Below, in pieces: positions 50,326 to 58,368 of a stretch of DNA of 64,000 nucleotides (position 1 is the first letter of the stretch; each line of letters begins with the position of its first letter). Source of the DNA: Bacteroidia bacterium (GTDB lineage: Bacteria > Bacteroidota > Bacteroidia > 2-12-FULL-35-15); NCBI GenBank assembly GCA_030654175.1, contig JAURXZ010000035.1, positions 434,001-498,000 of the forward strand, given 5' to 3'. The position numbers and the translations under genes are program-made. The notes below the pieces were generated by a model, which did not search any database, was not told the origin of the DNA, and saw only the letters and a list, made by a program, of their open reading frames with translations.

Positions 50326-53264
50326 TGAAAATCACAACAGAAAATTATTTTGATACCGTTAAAAAATTCGATTTAAAGGAATTACCCGAAGTTCTTTTCT
50401 TATCGCACGAATTTATAATCAAAGGAACTAATAACGGGAAAGATTGGTCGGCATTTGGAACGGATGCAGGTTTTACGCGCATGACCAAATTGGTGTTTCA
50501 AAAACTGGAAGAGTTTATCGAATCTCAAAAAGGAGATTTATCAGGAACAAAAAAAGAATCATTTCTTGTTACTCAAGCAAAAAAAGATGCGGCAGGGTAT
50601 AAACATTTGCCATTAGATAAATTAAAAATGATTTATCGATTGGAACTAGATGCTGAACAGGAAGATGGTTTAACGGAAGAAATCGAAATCAGAAAAGAAG
50701 CTTTGGAAAGAATCATTAAAGAAAAAGAAGGGAAAGCAGAAGGGATGAAAAGCAACGAAAACAAACCGAAAAAAATTAATGCGTATTCTAAAATCGGGAC
50801 TGAAATAAAATTCATTCACCGTTTTTTAGCTTTTCACGATAAGATCCTTTACAAAAACACTTTTGAAATTTTTATTGATGAGTTGCAAAAAGCAATTCAG
50901 AAAAAAGAGATCACAAAAAAATCTCCTGTTGCTAAAGATATTATTGCGATGCAAAATGCTGTTATCAATGCTTTTAATACAATGAAGAATGCCAAGCATT
51001 TTGTTCTCAAACCCGAAACCATTAAACGGTATAAAACCATCATTGAAAAGTATGAGAATGCTTATGATGATTTGGACGATGAACCAACCGAAAAGAAGCC
51101 TAAACGCAAGTCCATCGGATTAAATGGGATCCCTCAAAATAATGGCAAGATCATGAACAGTTTAGATTTTGCTAATCTACAATTTAGCACCATTGGGCTA
51201 AAAGATAAGTGGCTCGAATTTATTGGCGATCCTGCGCCCGGATTCACAGCTATGGTATATGGACGCCCAAAGATGGGAAAAAGCTATCTGTGCGTAGATT
51301 TTGCGGGTTATTTGGCAAGAAATCACGGCAAGGTGCTGTATGTAGCCAAGGAAGAGAAACTAGATGCCACTTTACAGAAGAAATTGAAGGATAAGGACGT
51401 TGCCAATGAAAACCTCTTCGTTACAGATAATTTGCCCAATAACCTATCAGGATATCAATTTGTGTTCTTGGATAGCGTAAACAAACTTGGCCTCTCTCCT
51501 CAAGAACTTACCAAGCTAAAGACGGATAATCCGGGTGTAAGTTTTATATACATTTTTCAAAGTACAAAGGAAGGTAAGTTCAGAGGAACGAATGAATTTC
51601 AGCACGATGTGGATGTGGTTATTGAAGTACCGGAAAAAGGAATCGCTATTCAAAACGGTCGTTTTAATCAAGGTGGTGAGATGCGAATTTTTGATGATGG
51701 TATTTCGGGAGAAGATGATTTATCGGGAATCGGAAAAGTAAAAAAAAAGTCCATCCGCGAGACAGTTATAGAAATTGAAACAGAATTCAGTATTCCTTTA
51801 AAGGAATTAGCAATGGAATTAATTCCTGCTAAAAAACCAAAGGAAGAAATTGTTGATTTATTAGATCACAAATCTGAAGAAGCCGATAAAGCAGTAAGAA
51901 AAATTATTACAGATTTTATGTCTCATGAAAAATTGAATATTGATGTTGCGAAAATAAAATTCAATCAAATGGACAGACCTAAACTAAGTACAGGTGTTGC
52001 TTATTTTGATGTTACTTTAAAAGGCAGCAAAAGTGATCTTAAAAAAATAGCAGGTGAGGATTCACTTTTTGTTTATGATTGGGAAAACCCGACCATAGAA
52101 GGTGTTTCAAAGAATGAAAACACGATTGTTATTAAACCAACCTTTAGCGCTTCCCTAGAAGAATTTGATTTTCTTGTTGAAAGAGGTGAATCCGTCCAAG
52201 AGGCAATTAGAGCCAATAAATCTGAGGCAGAACGATGGGTACGAAAACTTGCTGAAGCCCAAATTAAAAAAGAAGGAGCGAAAGTAAAAGTTGATGCTGT
52301 TTATTTTATGTCTAACGATGATGAAGAGGAAGAAGATGAGGAAAAATTTTCGTATTACGATTTGAGAATATCGGGTTTGGAAAAAGAACTCAGAAAAGTA
52401 GCAGGTAAAGACAAGGATTTATATTACGACTGGAAAGATAAAGAGGATGTTAGCGGAATAAAAAAAAGTTCTTCAAAACATAACTTGACTTTACGGAATA
52501 ATGTACCGTTGTTAGACGGAACTAAAAATAAAGCAATGAAAAAGACCACAAATAAAAAGGATTGGACAGAGCCTGAATGGTTAAACAAAGCCGACTGGGA
52601 TAATCTAAAAACCATAAAAAAATATTTTGATAAGGGCGATTTTAAATCAGCGATGAATCATGCCATGAATAGCGACACAGCAATCCGAGAAGAAATACCG
52701 CCCGATGTTTGGAAAAAGATGGGTGGTCAGTTAACTAAAACCGGAGAAGAAAAATTGAAAGCAATGAAACAAAAATCTTCTCCAAAAACTGTTGAACAAA
52801 TAAAAAAAACCACTATTGTTTTTAATCATGGTGTACGTTTATTGAAAGGCGTAATTGAGCGTGAGTGGGATTTAGAATTAACCGATGGCGATTATATTGA
52901 AATTTTAGATATTGCACAGGAAAGAAGTTCGAATCTCCCTGAAATAGTTAATGCTATTCACAACAACCTTTCCGAATTCTTAACCATTATGAGAAAGGCT
53001 TTAGAAGAATGGGATAAGAAAACAGGAAAATCGGTAGAAAAATCAAGAGAGAAATTCTATCCGGAATTTTATGCCAAAAGGAAGGATGATGAGAATCCGG
53101 GGTTTGTATTCAGCCTAACAAATACCAAAGTGCTTACAGAAGCATTACAAGGGGAGTTTGATCTTGTTTATTTGGTTCGGAGAGAATTAGCCAACAGGGG
53201 CTTGGACAGTAAGGGTAAGTGGGTTGGTTTTGATGAGGCTAAGCGGATTCATCGAGTAGATTGA
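50325..53264 (+). CDS. Large protein with RecA/RadA-like ATPase domain
   Basis: 979 residues. The N-terminal 300 residues are helical and charged. Around residue 313 comes FTAMVYGRPKMGKSYLCVDFA, a Walker A, then VLYVAKEEKLDATLQ and YQFVFLDSVNKLGLS (Walker B-like). FIYIFQSTKEGKFRGTNEFQHDVDVVIEV then IAIQNGRFNQGGEMRIF resemble the sensor and RNRFG regions of RadA. The second half is acidic, with a repeated YxDxxLKGxKxDLKKIAGEDxLxVYDW-type block (near 555-590 and 685-705). Probably a replication, recombination or packaging ATPase. Confidence 0.65.
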   Translation: MKITTENYFDTVKKFDLKELPEVLFLSHEFIIKGTNNGKDWSAFGTDAGFTRMTKLVFQKLEEFIESQKGDLSGTKKESFLVTQAKKDAAGYKHLPLDKLKMIYRLELDAEQEDGLTEEIEIRKEALERIIKEKEGKAEGMKSNENKPKKINAYSKIGTEIKFIHRFLAFHDKILYKNTFEIFIDELQKAIQKKEITKKSPVAKDIIAMQNAVINAFNTMKNAKHFVLKPETIKRYKTIIEKYENAYDDLDDEPTEKKPKRKSIGLNGIPQNNGKIMNSLDFANLQFSTIGLKDKWLEFIGDPAPGFTAMVYGRPKMGKSYLCVDFAGYLARNHGKVLYVAKEEKLDATLQKKLKDKDVANENLFVTDNLPNNLSGYQFVFLDSVNKLGLSPQELTKLKTDNPGVSFIYIFQSTKEGKFRGTNEFQHDVDVVIEVPEKGIAIQNGRFNQGGEMRIFDDGISGEDDLSGIGKVKKKSIRETVIEIETEFSIPLKELAMELIPAKKPKEEIVDLLDHKSEEADKAVRKIITDFMSHEKLNIDVAKIKFNQMDRPKLSTGVAYFDVTLKGSKSDLKKIAGEDSLFVYDWENPTIEGVSKNENTIVIKPTFSASLEEFDFLVERGESVQEAIRANKSEAERWVRKLAEAQIKKEGAKVKVDAVYFMSNDDEEEEDEEKFSYYDLRISGLEKELRKVAGKDKDLYYDWKDKEDVSGIKKSSSKHNLTLRNNVPLLDGTKNKAMKKTTNKKDWTEPEWLNKADWDNLKTIKKYFDKGDFKSAMNHAMNSDTAIREEIPPDVWKKMGGQLTKTGEEKLKAMKQKSSPKTVEQIKKTTIVFNHGVRLLKGVIEREWDLELTDGDYIEILDIAQERSSNLPEIVNAIHNNLSEFLTIMRKALEEWDKKTGKSVEKSREKFYPEFYAKRKDDENPGFVFSLTNTKVLTEALQGEFDLVYLVRRELANRGLDSKGKWVGFDEAKRIHRVD

Positions 53265-53275
53265 GTATGTAAATT

Positions 53276-53737
53276 TTATTGCTTAACTGGCGGGGTTTCC
53301 CCGCCTTTTTTTGGTTTTATTTTACCATTTAAATCTTCTACAATCCCTAAAGTCACAGAACTGAATTCAATAAGTTCCTTATTTTCAAAATCAGAAAGAA
53401 CATATTTAATAGCAGGGAAATATCTAATCTCTTTTACCTCCTTCATTTCAGGATGATTTGCTAACAATACTTTATGAGTGATATCGAAATGAATACCTCC
53501 TTGAACGTTCCAAGCATGCGCTATAATTTTGCCATTTCCATCATTGCTTTTCATTAGTATAATTCCCTCAACTATTTCTGTAGAAGGGTGTGCTTTAGCC
53601 ACCTTGTATGAATTTAAAAGACACTTATTAAATTCCACTTTGAATTTGGTTTGATCTATTCCGATCGGAATATCCGAAATTAAAATTTCTGAAGTATATG
53701 CATTAGTCAATTCTTCCATCTTTTCCTCCCAACCCAT
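53276..53737 (-). CDS. Putative cysteine peptidase-like protein, last gene of the ubiquitin-like operon
   Basis: 153 residues. NKCLLNSYKVAKAHPSTEIVEG, AHAWNVQGGIHFDITHKVL provide Cys, His and Asp in the order and spacing of papain-like/transglutaminase-like peptidases (Cys near 49, His near 84, Asp near 94). It overlaps the DUF6527-like gene by 31 bp and is the fifth gene of the operon. A role in removing or maturing the modifier is inferred. The C-terminal KPKKGGETPPVKQ is low complexity. Confidence 0.5.
   Translation of the reverse strand: MGWEEKMEELTNAYTSEILISDIPIGIDQTKFKVEFNKCLLNSYKVAKAHPSTEIVEGIILMKSNDGNGKIIAHAWNVQGGIHFDITHKVLLANHPEMKEVKEIRYFPAIKYVLSDFENKELIEFSSVTLGIVEDLNGKIKPKKGGETPPVKQ
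53289..53312 (+). terminator. Rho-independent terminator ending the plus-strand module
   Basis: GGCGGGG (53289-53295) pairs with CCCCGCC (53299-53305), followed by seven T residues. It is 25 bp after the large ATPase gene stop. On the other strand these bases code for the C-terminus of the peptidase-like protein. Confidence 0.88.
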
Positions 53738-54054
53738 TCTGTTTTACTGTTCCTAATAACAAAATGGCTTTTACACCCGGTAGTTCTCCAAACAGAAGGA
53801 GATATATTAATTGTTTTTCTTGCAGTAATCTTAAACTTCCAACAAGGATCAGCGTCTTTTAATAAATTAAGTTGAATTGTTTGATTACATCCACAAGGGC
53901 ATTTGAATGCTAAAAGCCACGGAGATTTTTTTGCCCCAACAATATAAATTACATTTTCCTTTATTGATTCAGGAAAATCCTCTTCAAATTTAAATTTATA
54001 TTCCGGTCGAAGCCACTCAACAAATCTCGTTAATATTTTTCTAATCCGCTTCAT
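53707..54054 (-). CDS. DUF6527-like zinc-binding protein
   Basis: 115 residues. LLAFKCPCGCNQTIQLNLL and PCWKF precede NISPSVWRTTGCKSHFVIRNSKTEW. The CPCGC ... W ... SxWRxxxCxSHFxI pattern matches my memory of DUF6527, a short family found with E1/E2/JAB genes. The cysteines would bind zinc. Its ATG overlaps the upstream stop (TAATG). Its biochemical role is not known to me. Confidence 0.7.
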   Translation of the reverse strand: MKRIRKILTRFVEWLRPEYKFKFEEDFPESIKENVIYIVGAKKSPWLLAFKCPCGCNQTIQLNLLKDADPCWKFKITARKTINISPSVWRTTGCKSHFVIRNSKTEWVGRKRWKN

Positions 54055-55442
54055 TATTTTAATTCAGGCATTTCAATAAATGGAACAATATCACCCCTGC
54101 CTACTTTTTTTCTCAGGTAACTATCCACAGGTAAGTCATCTTCAGACACATTTATAATACAGTTCTCTGTTATATCAATAGTTGATAATGCATAATTACA
54201 TGCAGGGTCTGCCTTGTAAGAATGAATTCTATTTAAAAACTCATTAACTGCATGACTGGCAATGTTCATATTTACACTAATAACAGCGGGAGTATTGACA
54301 TTAACATTTTTGATGTATGCGTTTTTTCTTAAACTCTCGAATTCTTCGGGATTTTTCCGGTACTGTGATGCAGCCCTTAAATCATCGGTGGTATAGACTC
54401 CTCTAGAAATCAAAGAAGACTTACCGGGCTGAAGATAATGCACAGAGCCACATATTTTATTAATTCCTCCTTTACCATCTGCTTCCAATTTCACACCTAA
54501 ATCAAAGTATGGTATTAGATAAAAGGAACATAGCTGATTAAGCAAATGGCGACCATCAACACTATCCATACATCCAAATACACTATCGCATTTAATTAAT
54601 TCACTTAATGCTTCCATACTATCGTAGAGATTTGCTTGTAGTGGGACAACCTCTGTCCCTAATCCAATCTTTTTAATGGCATCAGCAATTACTAACACTT
54701 TTGGAGCATGTTTCTCAGCATCTTTTAGTGTAGTATTTAAAATTCTATTTAAATTTTTATGCTCAACTGTGTCAGGATCAATTAATATTATTTTTCCAAT
54801 ACCTAATCTTACGAGTTGTTCAATTAACGGACTTCCGGTTCCTGAACAACCAACGACTCCAACAGTCATTTGTTTTAAATCCTGATACGTTTTATCACCA
54901 AAAGTTTGTATTGTACGCAAAGCAAAGCCATCATGTGTTGATTTCACATCATTCCCATACAATTTAATCGCATCTCCGGTAATTAATATTTTATTTACGG
55001 GCTCATGGTGCAAATCGCAATAAAAGAATCGGGCAAAAACTTCTCCATCAGGTAGCATTACGGCGCTAACATGCGGCTTATCATTTAATGCCCAGCCAAA
55101 AGCGGAATCAAAAAATTCGGAATCTGACTTATCATCTGTCCCTGAAAATTTATTATAGCCACCGGGATGGCTATGTATTTTCATAATAGCCAAATCACTT
55201 TTTCCAATTCTTTCAAAATAAGGTATAGCTCTTTGTGTTGGCCACTGGAGAAGATCTTCATCTCTCGAATAACAATCCTCATCGGGAATTAATATAATAT
55301 CATGTACAGTTAGTATAATGTTTTCCTCATCGATATATCTTCCGCATAAGGCTACCGCAACAGATTCCAATCCGTCAGTTGGTAACAAATGGTTTTTAAG
55401 CATTTGGTGGTGTAGTCCTGATATTCTAAGCTGCAATTCCAT
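54054..55442 (-). CDS. JAB (MPN) - E1 (ThiF-like) fusion of a ubiquitin-like pathway
   Basis: 462 residues. The JAB domain (about 1-150) has KIHSHPGGYNKFSGTDD, the HxHPx6SxxD zinc motif of JAMM peptidases. The E1 domain (about 185-430) has VGVVGCSGTGSPLIEQLVRLG, IILIDPDTVEHKNLNR and FGCMDSVDGRHLLNQL. Where related E1 proteins show a CxxC-type block, this one reads YLQPGKSSLISRG, with serines. One polypeptide would thus activate the modifier and remove or mature it. It overlaps the E2-like gene by 17 bp. Confidence 0.85.
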   Translation of the reverse strand: MELQLRISGLHHQMLKNHLLPTDGLESVAVALCGRYIDEENIILTVHDIILIPDEDCYSRDEDLLQWPTQRAIPYFERIGKSDLAIMKIHSHPGGYNKFSGTDDKSDSEFFDSAFGWALNDKPHVSAVMLPDGEVFARFFYCDLHHEPVNKILITGDAIKLYGNDVKSTHDGFALRTIQTFGDKTYQDLKQMTVGVVGCSGTGSPLIEQLVRLGIGKIILIDPDTVEHKNLNRILNTTLKDAEKHAPKVLVIADAIKKIGLGTEVVPLQANLYDSMEALSELIKCDSVFGCMDSVDGRHLLNQLCSFYLIPYFDLGVKLEADGKGGINKICGSVHYLQPGKSSLISRGVYTTDDLRAASQYRKNPEEFESLRKNAYIKNVNVNTPAVISVNMNIASHAVNEFLNRIHSYKADPACNYALSTIDITENCIINVSEDDLPVDSYLRKKVGRGDIVPFIEMPELK

Positions 55443-55842
55443 TAGGTTGTTTTATAAATTCTTGTTCAAACCAAAAGCTAACTAAACTCATGTGAGTTGA
55501 TAAATCATCAACTCCTTCACGCCAAGGATTTTGAGCGGTTCTATGTCGAGACCATCGCTGAAAGTTTTCGCCATTAATTAATTGCATACTTAAAGCATTG
55601 ATAGGTTTCCCGTCAAGTCTTTTCAGACTGGGAAAAAAGTAAGCCATATCCAATGGGGTTCTCGGATAGCCAGTCTCTATTTTAATCCCTATCTTTACTA
55701 AATCCAAATTATATCCGAAAGGAACAGGATAATTATGAATAATAACCCATTGCATTCCGCCATCGTTTATTGTTTCCCAAGGTAGCGCAAGGTTATCAAG
55801 GAATAATAAATCCTCTTCCTGAAGTTGAAAGTCCCGTCTCAT
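55426..55842 (-). CDS. E2-like conjugating protein without cysteine
   Basis: 138 residues. MQWVIIHNYPVPFGYNLD, IKIETGYPRTPLDMAYFFP and GENFQRWSRHRTAQNPWREG then DDLSTHMSLVSFWFEQEF match the prokaryotic E2 family E layout: beta sheet with PxGYxxD..., YPxxPLDxxYFxP, then xFQRWSRHR. The whole protein contains no cysteine, so a thioester-forming residue is absent. A serine (for example in RWSRH) or another residue must serve if it is catalytic. It starts one base after the modifier gene stop. Confidence 0.75.
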   Translation of the reverse strand: MRRDFQLQEEDLLFLDNLALPWETINDGGMQWVIIHNYPVPFGYNLDLVKIGIKIETGYPRTPLDMAYFFPSLKRLDGKPINALSMQLINGENFQRWSRHRTAQNPWREGVDDLSTHMSLVSFWFEQEFIKQPNGIAA

Positions 55843-55843
55843 T

Positions 55844-56146
55844 TTATTTACCTCCTTCGGTTTGGTCTAAAGGTATGGTCATGAATTTCTCAATTCCCGG
55901 TTCGGTAAAACAAACCGTTTGATCGTAACCTACTTTAACCACTTTCCCACCTTTAAATCGTTGGTTAAGTTGGAAACGTTCAACTGGAATCTTTCCTGCT
56001 AATGTTAAAATTTCTTTCCCCGTCATGCATTCTACTTTAACGGTGTATTTTTGCCTATCCACTAATATAACATAGTGATGCCCCTTTGGGACTTCTTTAC
56101 CTTCTTTTGCGTATTGCTCAAGGTCGATTTCATTTTTGTGTTCCAT
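55844..56146 (-). CDS. Ubiquitin-like modifier (multiubiquitin-type beta-grasp), ends GGK
   Basis: 100 residues. After a variable N-terminus, GHHYVILVDRQKYTVKVECM and TGKEILTLAG begin a beta-grasp of the Multiubiquitin family; RFQLNQRFKGGKVVKVGYDQTVCFTEPGIEKFMTIPLDQ continues it and the end is TEGGK. Only one domain is present, not a tandem array. The Gly-Gly is followed by one lysine, so one-residue trimming may be needed. The codons for GGK (GGAGGTAAA) also place a Shine-Dalgarno-like GGAGG before the E2 gene. Confidence 0.8.
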   Translation of the reverse strand: MEHKNEIDLEQYAKEGKEVPKGHHYVILVDRQKYTVKVECMTGKEILTLAGKIPVERFQLNQRFKGGKVVKVGYDQTVCFTEPGIEKFMTIPLDQTEGGK

Positions 56147-56183
56147 GTTTTATGAATTTAGATTGTTTATATATAGAAGGATA

Positions 56184-56212
56184 AAGCGTGACAGATTTGT
56201 TTTGTCACGCTT
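56184..56212. promoter_or_regulatory. Inverted repeat upstream of the ubiquitin-like operon (copy 1)
   Basis: AAGCGTGAC (56184-56192) and GTCACGCTT (56204-56212) form a perfect 9-bp inverted repeat about 38 bp upstream of the modifier gene start. It shares the GTGAC-GTCAC core and the following AGATTAxATTA context with the repeat at 56342. Likely an operator or RNA hairpin. Confidence 0.65.
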
Positions 56213-56341
56213 ACAGATTACATTAGTATAATAACACATTTATTAAATTTAAGTTGCTCGTTGCTTTAAGCTTTTGTTCAATAATAATTTTGCTTTTGCA
56301 CTTCATAATTTATATCTTTTAAGTGGTTTATAGATAAAAGC

Positions 56342-56375
56342 TTTAAGAGTGACAATAAGGTTCGTCACTCTTAAA
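56342..56375. promoter_or_regulatory. Inverted repeat upstream of the sigma-factor gene (copy 2)
   Basis: TTTAAGAGTGAC (56342-56353) and GTCACTCTTAAA (56364-56375) form a perfect 12-bp inverted repeat with a 10-base spacer, 35 bp before the 56410 ATG. It is a divergent copy of the repeat at 56184, so the two operons may share one regulator. Confidence 0.65.
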
Positions 56376-56409
56376 GATTATATTAATATGAAACATTAAA
56401 TTTTAAAAA

Positions 56410-57078
56410 ATGCAAGAAATTTTACAAGTAGTAACACCATTTAAGACTCTTACTGATGCTGAAGTAGTTGCCAGGATACAGTTAAGTAATGATGAAAAGG
56501 AACTAAAATTCCTTCAGTATGAATTTTACAATAGATTCGCACCTTATATTTATAAAGTGGGTAGTCTAAAATGTAGAAATTTTCAGGATAGCGATGCTAT
56601 GGCACGTGAAATTCTGCAATTAACATTTATCATCGCATATAAAACTATTGGAAAATTCACCTTTCCGGAAGGGATTTTGCCTGAAAAATGTAAATTAGTC
56701 CTAAAGGCTTGGCTTGGTAAAATTGCCAATCGAGAGTTTTTGAAAGAAATTGGAAAAAGGGTCGATGAGCATGTAGACTTTGATACCCTGAACATTCCTG
56801 AACCGTCCTATGATCCTTTCGCTATTTTGGTTGGCGGTGATGATGTTGAAGTTCCAAACGAATTTCGTTCAAAACTTCAGGAGGCAATGAACGAGTTGTC
56901 AGAACAAGACAAACACATTGTTCTTACCTATGCGGGCGAAGGATGTATCGATACAAAATTGCACTTAAGCACCAATGCGATGAACTATCTTTGTGAATAT
57001 TATAAAACAACTCCTGAAGCAATTCGCCAAAGAAAAAAACGAGCACTAGATAAAATTAAATCAATCTGTTTTAAATAA
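56410..57078 (+). CDS. ECF-like RNA polymerase sigma factor
   Basis: 222 residues. LTDAEVVARIQLSNDEKELKFLQYEFYNRFAPYIYKVG is region 2.1-like, and AMAREILQLTFIIAYKTIGKF is 2.2-like. AMNELSEQDKHIVLTYAGEG and YYKTTPEAIRQRKKRALDKIKS form region 4 HTH. It is longer than most ECF factors because of an insertion near residues 90-150. It is divergent from the ubiquitin-like operon and may control it. Confidence 0.75.
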   Translation: MQEILQVVTPFKTLTDAEVVARIQLSNDEKELKFLQYEFYNRFAPYIYKVGSLKCRNFQDSDAMAREILQLTFIIAYKTIGKFTFPEGILPEKCKLVLKAWLGKIANREFLKEIGKRVDEHVDFDTLNIPEPSYDPFAILVGGDDVEVPNEFRSKLQEAMNELSEQDKHIVLTYAGEGCIDTKLHLSTNAMNYLCEYYKTTPEAIRQRKKRALDKIKSICFK

Positions 57079-57097
57079 TTATTATAAATTAAAGAGT

Positions 57098-57451
57098 ATG
57101 AAAAAAACAAATGTGGCAGTCAATCAAACCCAAAATCAACAGGAAAAACTAATTCAAAAGGCACTCAGAACAGGAGGCTTTTTATTCCCTGAAACCGTTG
57201 ATGAAGTAATTGAGTTTGAAAAGAGCTTCGGTAATACGGATGTTATATTACCTGAAGATTTGCAACAACCCTTATTTTTAGAAACGCCAACTAAAAAAAC
57301 ATCTAAAGCAAAAATTATAGCCTTACAAGAGGAGAAACTTGCTATGGCGGCAAGAGAAGGATCTCCTAAAATAACTGAAGAGGTTCGAAAAAGAATGGAA
57401 GTGGATCGAAAGAAGGTGGATGCAAAAACAAAAAAAGCACGCAAAAAATAA
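57098..57451 (+). CDS. Small charged protein paired with ImmA-like peptidase
   Basis: 117 residues, very basic and helical at the C-terminus (VRKRMEVDRKKVDAKTKKARKK). GGFLFPETVDEVIEFEKSFG is a recognisable motif of proteins encoded just before ImmA/IrrE peptidase genes in Bacteroidota, by memory only. It overlaps the peptidase start by one base. Possibly an antitoxin-like or cleavable partner. Confidence 0.6.
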   Translation: MKKTNVAVNQTQNQQEKLIQKALRTGGFLFPETVDEVIEFEKSFGNTDVILPEDLQQPLFLETPTKKTSKAKIIALQEEKLAMAAREGSPKITEEVRKRMEVDRKKVDAKTKKARKK

Positions 57452-58272
57452 TGCTAATTCATAGTTTAAATAATATTTCAGACTTAGCGGAATCTATCGC
57501 AGAGGAAAATATTTTCAAAAACAAGGTTAATCTAGAAAAAATCGCAAAGAAAAAAAAGATTTCTCTTATTTATGGAAATTACGATGACTGTTTTCTCGGC
57601 GAGCTGATGCATAGTTCCAATAAGTTTTATATTTATTTAAATTTACATCTTTTAAACTCTAAATTTTCAACCCGAACTCGATTTACTTTAGGGCATGAAC
57701 TCGGCCATTATTTTATTGATGCGCACCGAAATAAATTAAAAAATGGAGAGTCATTGTCATATTCTTCGGATTATAATTATGTGTCGAATATCCCAGTAGA
57801 AAAAGAAGCCAACCATTTTTCATCGCATCTTTTAATGCCTAAAACAAGATTTATTAAGTTGGCTGGAAAACAGGAGCCCGGTATTCCGAGCATACTGTCC
57901 CTAAAAGATACTTTTCACACTTCCATTGAAGGAACATCAATCCATTACATTAATTTAAATTTATTACCATGTATGTTCGTAAAATGGAGGGCTGACTTAA
58001 CCCATCATTATGCTTCTTATACAACTTCGTTTGCTAAACTTACGGGACTTAAAGGAAAGCCAGGCATTAAAGTTCATCCAGAATATATAAAAGAAATATT
58101 TCACTTATTAGAAACGGAAGTGCCAAGACCTGATTATGTGGAGTGTGCAACAAAATTATCATCATGGCTGCCTAACATTTTGCCGGATTCAAGAGCTGAT
58201 TTAATCGGTCTTGAACAAACGATTAAACTAGGAGCGTTTGGAGGCATTACGTTTCTTTGCTTTCCACAATAA
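57451..58272 (+). CDS. ImmA/IrrE-family zinc metallopeptidase
   Basis: 273 residues. RFTLGHELGHYFIDAHRN contains HExxH, and VEKEANHFSSHLLMPKTRF contains the third ligand glutamate. This is the DUF955/ImmA domain. In phages and ICEs ImmA cleaves a repressor to switch the element on. Here the neighbours are a sigma factor and a small charged protein, so it probably cleaves one of them. The C-terminal domain (residues 160-273) is not recognised. Confidence 0.85.
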   Translation: MLIHSLNNISDLAESIAEENIFKNKVNLEKIAKKKKISLIYGNYDDCFLGELMHSSNKFYIYLNLHLLNSKFSTRTRFTLGHELGHYFIDAHRNKLKNGESLSYSSDYNYVSNIPVEKEANHFSSHLLMPKTRFIKLAGKQEPGIPSILSLKDTFHTSIEGTSIHYINLNLLPCMFVKWRADLTHHYASYTTSFAKLTGLKGKPGIKVHPEYIKEIFHLLETEVPRPDYVECATKLSSWLPNILPDSRADLIGLEQTIKLGAFGGITFLCFPQ

Positions 58273-58368
58273 ATAGAAAATGGCGAAAAACAAAAAAGAA
58301 GTTATTATAAGAAAAAGAATTGGTAAATAATTTTTATACTTTTACTCATACATTAATCCTTTATAATT

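Noticed and set aside
53289..53312. Reading the GGCGGGG hairpin as part of the minus-strand operon's terminator
   Set aside because: The T tract follows on the plus strand, and on the minus strand the hairpin lies inside the peptidase-like coding region.
58280..58330. 16-codon lysine-rich ORF (MAKNKKEVIIRKRIGK) after the ImmA-like gene
   Set aside because: Too short and too low in complexity to support as a gene without conservation data.
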